In this document: positions 5,654-9,969 of the stretch, piece after piece
How the letters are laid out: each line of letters opens with the position of its first letter
How positions within the stretch are numbered: position 1 is the stretch's first letter
Assembly: GCA_012839485.1 (NCBI GenBank)
Contig: DUNF01000069.1
Location: 1-9,969, forward strand
Direction: 5' to 3'
Length of the DNA stretch: 9,969 bases
Origin: Acholeplasmataceae bacterium
Lineage (GTDB): Bacteria > Bacillota_I > Bacilli_A > ML615J-28 > CAG-698
Position numbers and translations under genes: made by a program
The notes under the pieces: generated by a model
Database searches by the model: none
The model's input: the letters and a program-made list of their open reading frames with translations, nothing else
What the model was told of the DNA's origin: nothing

Positions 5654-6779
5654 GCCAATCAGGAATGTTTGAATCACCTTTAGATCTCTTAGTAACAGAA
5701 TCATCACTTTCTAAAACCTTAGTTTGATTCTCCATTAGATTGTCTTCCTTTCCAATATGAATATCTTTCTTTTCTTCTGGTTGAGCATAATCAAAGTCAT
5801 AATTATACTCATTATCTTTAGTTAATTCTGATGAATCAAAACCAGTTGCGATAACAGTTACAATTAATTCTCCTTCTAAATCTGAATTAAAACCAGTCCC
5901 TACAATAATATTAATCTCAGTTGTTGATGCATTTCTAATCTCTTCCATAACTTGTGATACTTCATGCATTGTTACATTGATATCACTTGTAATAAAGACA
6001 ATTGCATCAGTAGCTCCATTAATATCAATTTCAAGTAGTGGACTTCTAATTGCCTTTCTTGCAGCCTCAACTGCACGATTTGGACCATCTGCAATACCAA
6101 TACCCATCAAAGCAGTACCTTTATTTTTCATTACTGTTTTAATATCAGCAAAGTCTACGTTAATTAAACCAGGAATAGCTACAATCTCTGCTATACCTTG
6201 AACACCACGACGTAATACATTATCGATTTCTCTAAATGCTTCTAACATTGGTGTTGTCTTCTCTACTATTTGATATATCTTGTCATTAGGAACTACAATT
6301 AATGTATCTACATAAGGCTTTAATTCTTTTAAACCTCTTAATGCTTGGACTTGTCTTCTTCTACCTTCAAAAACAAAAGGTTTAGTTACAATACCTACAG
6401 TTAAACATCCAAGTTCACTAGCAATCCTAGCAACAACAGGAGCTGCACCAGTACCAGTTCCACCACCCATACCAGCAGTAATAAAAACCATGTCTGCTCC
6501 TTGTAATACATCTCTTATTTCATCTTCGGATTCTTCAGCTGCTTGGGCACCAATATCTGGATTTGCACCAGCACCTAATCCTCTTGTTAATTGTTTACCA
6601 ATTTGAAGACGTGTATCAGCTTTTGAAAGACGTAAAACTTGAGCATCAGTATTGATAACTACAAACTCTACTCCTCTTACATCATTTTCAATCATACGGT
6701 TAACGGCATTTCCACCTCCGCCACCAACACCAACAACTTTTAAAATTGGCTTTTCACTAAAAGAATCTTGTCCGTACAT
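5634..6779 (-). CDS. ftsZ: Cell division protein FtsZ
   Basis: FtsZ is the tubulin-like GTPase that polymerises into the division ring at mid-cell. The 381-aa protein is complete: nucleotide-binding glycines GGGGGNAVN (19-27), tubulin signature T4 loop GGGTGTGAAP (105-114), EGRRR (138-142), and catalytic T7 loop NVDFADIK (207-214) with D209 and D212. These are followed by the C-terminal GTPase-activating domain to about 316, a charged disordered linker (about 317-370) and a conserved C-terminal peptide, IPDWLKNRFK (372-381). In other bacteria that peptide binds membrane tethers such as FtsA or SepF. The ATG at 6779 has AAGGAGG five nt upstream. Unusually it is not followed or preceded by ftsA or other division/wall cluster genes here: it has its own promoter and terminator and lies between a lipoprotein gene and folT. 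Confidence 0.99.
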   Translation of the reverse strand: MYGQDSFSEKPILKVVGVGGGGGNAVNRMIENDVRGVEFVVINTDAQVLRLSKADTRLQIGKQLTRGLGAGANPDIGAQAAEESEDEIRDVLQGADMVFITAGMGGGTGTGAAPVVARIASELGCLTVGIVTKPFVFEGRRRQVQALRGLKELKPYVDTLIVVPNDKIYQIVEKTTPMLEAFREIDNVLRRGVQGIAEIVAIPGLINVDFADIKTVMKNKGTALMGIGIADGPNRAVEAARKAIRSPLLEIDINGATDAIVFITSDINVTMHEVSQVMEEIRNASTTEINIIVGTGFNSDLEGELIVTVIATGFDSSELTKDNEYNYDFDYAQPEEKKDIHIGKEDNLMENQTKVLESDDSVTKRSKGDSNIPDWLKNRFK

Positions 6780-6810
6780 AGCTTCCTCCTTAAAAATTCA
6801 CACTCTATAT

Positions 6811-6819
6811 ATTATACCA
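6811..6819 (-). promoter_or_regulatory. Extended -10 promoter of ftsZ
   Basis: TGGTATAAT (6819-6811, minus strand) is a full extended -10 element 32 nt before the ftsZ start. The -35 region is a T-rich run without a good TTGACA match. No convincing terminator separates the upstream lipoprotein gene, so ftsZ may also receive read-through from the ruvB-queA-tgt operon. Confidence 0.7.
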
Positions 6820-6844
6820 CATTTAAAACAAAAAAACATTATAA

Positions 6845-7753
6845 TTATTCAATATCTTTTAAATATTTAATAAAATAACACTTTTCTGTAAACTCAATTT
6901 CAAACTTTTTGCCTAAATATTCAAAAGTAAAACTGGATCCATCTTGACCATTTAATCCATTAACATAATAATCTTTAACAATCTGGATATTCATCGCTAA
7001 TTCTTCTTCAGTCATTCCTTTTTTCTCATCATACTCAGGATAAAAGAACTTTCTAAAACCCTCATCATTTAAGTATTTATCATCTTTTAAAATAGCTTTT
7101 AAACTATTATGAGTACCAATTGTATACTTAGTTTGATCATACAAACTTAATAAAACTAACTTTTTATCTTCACCTTTTTTAATCACTTGAAATGGGTAAT
7201 GCAAGATCATTCTTATTCCTTGGGTATATTGCCAAGCATAATAAGTTTGAATAACATCATTTTCATCTTTTGCTTCAAACCTACGATAATCTAAACTTAA
7301 CTTTAATCCATTTTCTAAACTAATATAAGCTACTTCATTATACATTACTTGATTTTCTGGTCTAAAAAATACTTTTTCCCATTTACCATTAACTTGACTA
7401 TTTAAAAATGTTTCATGTTCTTTTTCTTCTTTAACTGTTAATACCGTTAATCTATTATTCTCACGATAACTATCTAATAATTCTTTAATTAACTTACTTA
7501 GTTTTATATCATCATTTGAATGGAACATAACTTCATTTGCTTTTAAATTAGTCTTAGCTGTATTAATAGATCCTTCGAAATTCCAAACAAAATTAGGAAT
7601 ATCATTTTCATTATAATCTAAATAATTATAATACTCTTCAGGCATTTTAAGTTCTAATCTACCTTCATGAGCTATAACTTCTTGGTCTAAAAAACTACAC
7701 TTGCAGCCAGTTAGTAATAAAGATGCTAGAATAAAAAATATCATTTTCTTCAT
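6845..7753 (-). CDS. Putative lipoprotein of unknown function, downstream of tgt
   Basis: I do not recognise the mature domain. The product is 302 aa from the preferred start, with a classic lipoprotein signal: KK, then a hydrophobic stretch (IFFILASLL) and lipobox LLTGC with C17 as the lipidated cysteine. It should be anchored on the outer face of the membrane. The mature part is Lys/Glu/Asp/Tyr rich and has no visible catalytic motif; mixed beta segments (for example NEVAYISLENGLKLSLDYRR and SSFTFEYLGKKFEIEF) suggest a folded extracellular domain. A start ten codons upstream (ATG at 7783) is possible but lies inside tgt and would place four charged residues before the signal. ATG at 7753 has AGGA eight nt upstream, one base after the tgt stop, so it is favoured. 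It ends the ruvB-queA-tgt operon, where many Firmicutes carry yajC. Confidence 0.85.
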   Translation of the reverse strand: MKKMIFFILASLLLTGCKCSFLDQEVIAHEGRLELKMPEEYYNYLDYNENDIPNFVWNFEGSINTAKTNLKANEVMFHSNDDIKLSKLIKELLDSYRENNRLTVLTVKEEKEHETFLNSQVNGKWEKVFFRPENQVMYNEVAYISLENGLKLSLDYRRFEAKDENDVIQTYYAWQYTQGIRMILHYPFQVIKKGEDKKLVLLSLYDQTKYTIGTHNSLKAILKDDKYLNDEGFRKFFYPEYDEKKGMTEEELAMNIQIVKDYYVNGLNGQDGSSFTFEYLGKKFEIEFTEKCYFIKYLKDIE

Positions 7754-7754
7754 T

Positions 7755-8885
7755 TTAAAAATCCTTGCCATCTTCAATACCATATTCCTTATATACCCTT
7801 TCTTTTAGTTCATAGAAAGTATCATTTTTAATAGCATCTCTAATTTCACTCATTAAATCTTTTAAAAACTGAACATTATGAATACTTAATAATCTATATC
7901 CCAAAATCTCATCAGCTTTAATTAAATGACGCAAATAACTTTTACTATAATTCTTACATGTATAACAATTACATTTACTATCTAAAGGTGTAAAATCATA
8001 CTCATGCTTTTTATTACGTAAATTTACTCTTCCAAAGTGAGTCATAGCAGCACCATGACGAGCAATTCTTGTTGGTAAGACACAATCAAACATGTCTATA
8101 CCTCTTTCAACTGCATCTAAAATCATTCCTGGAGTTCCAACACCCATTAAATATCTTGGTTTATCTTTTGGAAGTAAAGGCGCTGTATATGCAAGAACTT
8201 CATTTTGAATTTCTTTAGGTTCACCTACTGATAAACCTCCAATTGCAAAGCCATCAAAATCATACTTAATTAACTCTTCGGCGCAATGTTTGCGTAAGTC
8301 TTCGTATTCTCCACCTTGAACAATTCCAAATAGTCCTTGCTTTTTATTACCTTTATTTTCTTCTAAACATCTTTTGGCCCAGCGGATTGTTCTCTCCACA
8401 GAATCTTTCATGTATTCGTATGTAGCTGGATATGGTGGACATTCATCAAATGCCATCATAATATCTGATCCCAAATCTTTTTGAATTTGAATTGATTTTT
8501 CTGGTGATAAAAACAATAAATCACCATTTTTATGGTTACGAAATGTTACTCCCTCTTCTTCAATCTTTCTAAAGTCTGATAAAGAGAAAACTTGAAAACC
8601 TCCAGAATCTGTTAGAATCGAATGAGGCCAGTTCATAAACTTATGTAAACCTCCTGCTTCTCTAATAACATCATTACCTGGTTGAATCCATAAATGATAA
8701 GTATTACCTAAAATCATTCTTGCCCCAGTTGCTTCTAACTCTTCTTTTGTTAGAGTCTTAACAGTTGCATTAGTCCCTACAGGCATAAAAACAGGTGTTT
8801 CAAAACTCCCATGAGGAGTTGTCACTAAGCCTAACCTTGCATTACATTCTTTAGATTCTTTAATTAACTTATATTTTATAACCAT
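7755..8885 (-). CDS. tgt: Queuine/preQ1 tRNA-guanine transglycosylase (TGT)
   Basis: TGT exchanges the wobble guanine (position 34) of GUN-anticodon tRNAs (Asp, Asn, His, Tyr) for preQ1, the base-swapping step of bacterial queuosine synthesis. The 376-aa protein has the family's normal length. Visible residues: the active-site Asp D93 in LTDSGGFQ, GIVQGG (187-192), GGLSVGE (216-222), nucleophile Asp D267 in MFDCVLPTR, and the zinc site C305-x-C307-x2-C310 with H336 in LLSIHN. The ATG at 8885 follows AGGAGA (seven nt from AGGA), whose first bases belong to the TAG stop of queA; the gap is nine bases. The lipoprotein gene begins one base after its stop. Its product is the substrate of QueA encoded immediately upstream, so the pair performs consecutive steps. 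Confidence 0.99.
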   Translation of the reverse strand: MVIKYKLIKESKECNARLGLVTTPHGSFETPVFMPVGTNATVKTLTKEELEATGARMILGNTYHLWIQPGNDVIREAGGLHKFMNWPHSILTDSGGFQVFSLSDFRKIEEEGVTFRNHKNGDLLFLSPEKSIQIQKDLGSDIMMAFDECPPYPATYEYMKDSVERTIRWAKRCLEENKGNKKQGLFGIVQGGEYEDLRKHCAEELIKYDFDGFAIGGLSVGEPKEIQNEVLAYTAPLLPKDKPRYLMGVGTPGMILDAVERGIDMFDCVLPTRIARHGAAMTHFGRVNLRNKKHEYDFTPLDSKCNCYTCKNYSKSYLRHLIKADEILGYRLLSIHNVQFLKDLMSEIRDAIKNDTFYELKERVYKEYGIEDGKDF

Positions 8886-8894
8886 AAAAATCTC

Positions 8895-9914
8895 CTATTT
8901 AATAAACATCGCATCTCCAAATGAAAAAAATCGATATTTGTTTTTAATTGCTTCTTCATAAGCACTTAATATATACTCTCTTTTAGAAAAAGCACTAACC
9001 ATCATAATTAATGTAGACTTAGGTAAATGAAAGTTAGTAATCATACTATCAATAGCTTTATAATGATAGCCAGGATAAATAAAGATGTTTGTGTCTTCAC
9101 ATGCTTCCTTAAACTGACCATATTTAGTAAAATTGGCTTCTAAAGTACGTGTTGTAGTTGTACCAACTGCGATAATCCTTTTACCTTTTTTCTTAGCATC
9201 ATTTAACTTATCCGCTACTTCTTTACTAATAGCATAGGCTTCACTATGCATTTTATGATCTTCTAACTCTTCAACTTTTACATCTCTAAAAGTATCTAAA
9301 CCAATATTTAAACTTACTTCTAAAATTTCAACACCTTTAGCTTTAATCTTTTCTAACAATTCTTCTGTAAAATGAAACCCAGCAGTAGGTGCTGCAGCTG
9401 AACCTAAGTTCTTAGCATAAATTGTTTGATATCTTGAGTTATCTTTTAATTTCTCATGAATATAAGGTGGAAGAGGCATCATGCCAACTTTATTAAGTAA
9501 ATCATAAAAGATTCCCTCATAATTAAATTTAATATGGCAAATTCCTTCTTCTTTTTTTTCTAATACTTCTCCTGTAAATAACCCTTCAAAATCTAAAATA
9601 GTACCTAGTTTTACTCTTCTAAATGGTTTTACTAAACATTCATAAAAGTCGCCTTTATTTTTAAGCAATAAAACTTCGATTTTAGCTTTAGTATCTACCT
9701 TTTCTCCAATAATTCTTGAAGGTACTACTTTTGTATTATTTATCACTAAAATATCTTCTTTAGACAAATAATCTATAATATGATAAAAAACATCATGTTT
9801 TACTTTACCTGTAAAACGATCCATAACTAATAACTTACTATATTCACGTTTATCAATAGGATTTTGAGCAATTAACTCTTCTGGTAATTTGTAATCAAAA
9901 TCACTAACTTTCAT
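8895..9914 (-). CDS. queA: S-adenosylmethionine:tRNA ribosyltransferase-isomerase
   Basis: QueA transfers and isomerises the ribosyl part of S-adenosylmethionine onto preQ1 in tRNA to make epoxyqueuosine. The 339-aa product has family blocks NNTKVVPSRI (59-68), GSAAAPTAGFHFT (171-183), DHKMHSE (219-225), VGTTTTRTLE (250-259) and TNFHLPKSTLIMMVSAF (293-309). The block usually read as TLHVGxGTF is SLNIGLDTF (201-209) here, with His to Asn and Gly to Asp changes. I chose ATG at 9914 (MKVSDFDY) over ATG at 9920 because the family normally starts there and AGGA (9928-9925) is 10 nt away rather than 4. Its first 11 bases overlap the end of ruvB in another frame. It acts after tgt in the queuosine pathway. 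Confidence 0.97.
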   Translation of the reverse strand: MKVSDFDYKLPEELIAQNPIDKREYSKLLVMDRFTGKVKHDVFYHIIDYLSKEDILVINNTKVVPSRIIGEKVDTKAKIEVLLLKNKGDFYECLVKPFRRVKLGTILDFEGLFTGEVLEKKEEGICHIKFNYEGIFYDLLNKVGMMPLPPYIHEKLKDNSRYQTIYAKNLGSAAAPTAGFHFTEELLEKIKAKGVEILEVSLNIGLDTFRDVKVEELEDHKMHSEAYAISKEVADKLNDAKKKGKRIIAVGTTTTRTLEANFTKYGQFKEACEDTNIFIYPGYHYKAIDSMITNFHLPKSTLIMMVSAFSKREYILSAYEEAIKNKYRFFSFGDAMFIK

Positions 9915-9969
9915 ACTCATACATTCCTATTTTTAACTGCTTATAGGCTTTCTCTGTTGCTACTCTTCC
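9904..9969 (-). CDS. ruvB: 3' end of ruvB, Holliday junction branch migration helicase (cut by window edge)
   Basis: The minus strand is open from the window edge for 21 codons to TAG at 9906-9904, giving GRVATEKAYKQLKIGMYEYE plus a final Ser. The opening matches the C-terminal winged-helix end of RuvB, where 'RTPRGR(V/M)(A/V)T..AY.H(L/F)' precedes a short variable tail. ruvA-ruvB-queA-tgt is a common gene order in Firmicutes, which strongly supports the call from such a short fragment. RuvB is the hexameric AAA+ motor of RuvAB branch migration. The end overlaps queA by 11 bases, and the queA Shine-Dalgarno (AGGA) lies in the Ile-Gly codons of this tail. Confidence 0.8.
   Translation of the reverse strand, partial: GRVATEKAYKQLKIGMYEYES

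Noticed and set aside
5977..6201. Open plus-strand frame inside ftsZ, and a similar one at 6652-6870
   Set aside because: Both are antisense to conserved FtsZ codons; the Pro/Ala/Ile-rich translations are typical shadow products.
6817..6850. T-run after the lipoprotein gene as an intrinsic terminator
   Set aside because: No stem of useful length precedes the T-rich stretch on the minus strand; it more likely belongs to the upstream region of the ftsZ promoter.
7754..7783. Upstream ATG (7783) as the lipoprotein start
   Set aside because: It lies inside tgt, its AAGGA is too close, and it would add ten residues before a signal peptide that is already complete at ATG 7753.
1..9969. CRISPR arrays, insertion sequences, tRNA genes or a defence/toxin island
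   Set aside because: No repeated spacer pattern, transposase, terminal inverted repeats or tRNA cloverleaf was seen, and the base composition looks uniform by eye with housekeeping content throughout.

Overview
The window is about 10 kb of AT-rich (roughly 30% GC) bacterial chromosome. Every convincing gene lies on the minus strand, so transcription runs from the right end to the left. The organism is most likely a low-GC Firmicute or close relative: a Bacilli/Erysipelotrichia/RF39-like or Acholeplasma-like lineage is my inference. Supporting signs are strong AGGAGG-type ribosome binding sites, an FtsZ with a Gram-positive-style C-terminal peptide, a tetrahydrofolate riboswitch before an ECF folate transporter subunit, and a ruvB-queA-tgt gene order. 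UGA acts as a stop codon (end of the PHP gene) and the tryptophans checked are UGG, so this is not a Mycoplasma/Spiroplasma type code. I saw no mobile elements, CRISPR arrays, tRNA or rRNA genes, and no gene-free stretch over 300 bases.

Layout in transcription order (right to left). (1) 9969-6845: the last 21 codons of ruvB overlap the start of queA, followed by tgt and an unrecognised lipoprotein gene. This is a tightly packed operon with DNA-repair helicase, queuosine tRNA modification and cell-surface members. (2) 6819-5610: ftsZ stands alone with its own extended -10 promoter and a strong terminator that begins in its stop codon. (3) 5601-4835: a THF riboswitch of about 92 nt and a translational expression platform precede folT, which starts with TTG. 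(4) 4827-1881: a near-consensus sigma-A promoter drives gpmI and eno, two consecutive glycolytic steps (3-phosphoglycerate to 2-phosphoglycerate to phosphoenolpyruvate). They are coupled by a TAATG junction and end at a hairpin terminator. (5) 1858-1: an extended -10 promoter drives an unknown alpha-helical protein, a PHP-domain phosphoesterase and the start of a third gene, packed with 2-nt gaps or 4-nt overlaps.

Most genes are ordinary housekeeping genes. The points most worth a second look are the three mutually exclusive helices that appear to make the folT leader an OFF switch, the apparently nested ftsZ terminator and folT promoter, the strand-asymmetric eno terminator, and two unrecognised proteins: the 295-aa helical protein and the 302-aa lipoprotein in the slot after tgt that often holds yajC. 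I did not find convincing evidence for a wholly new biological system.
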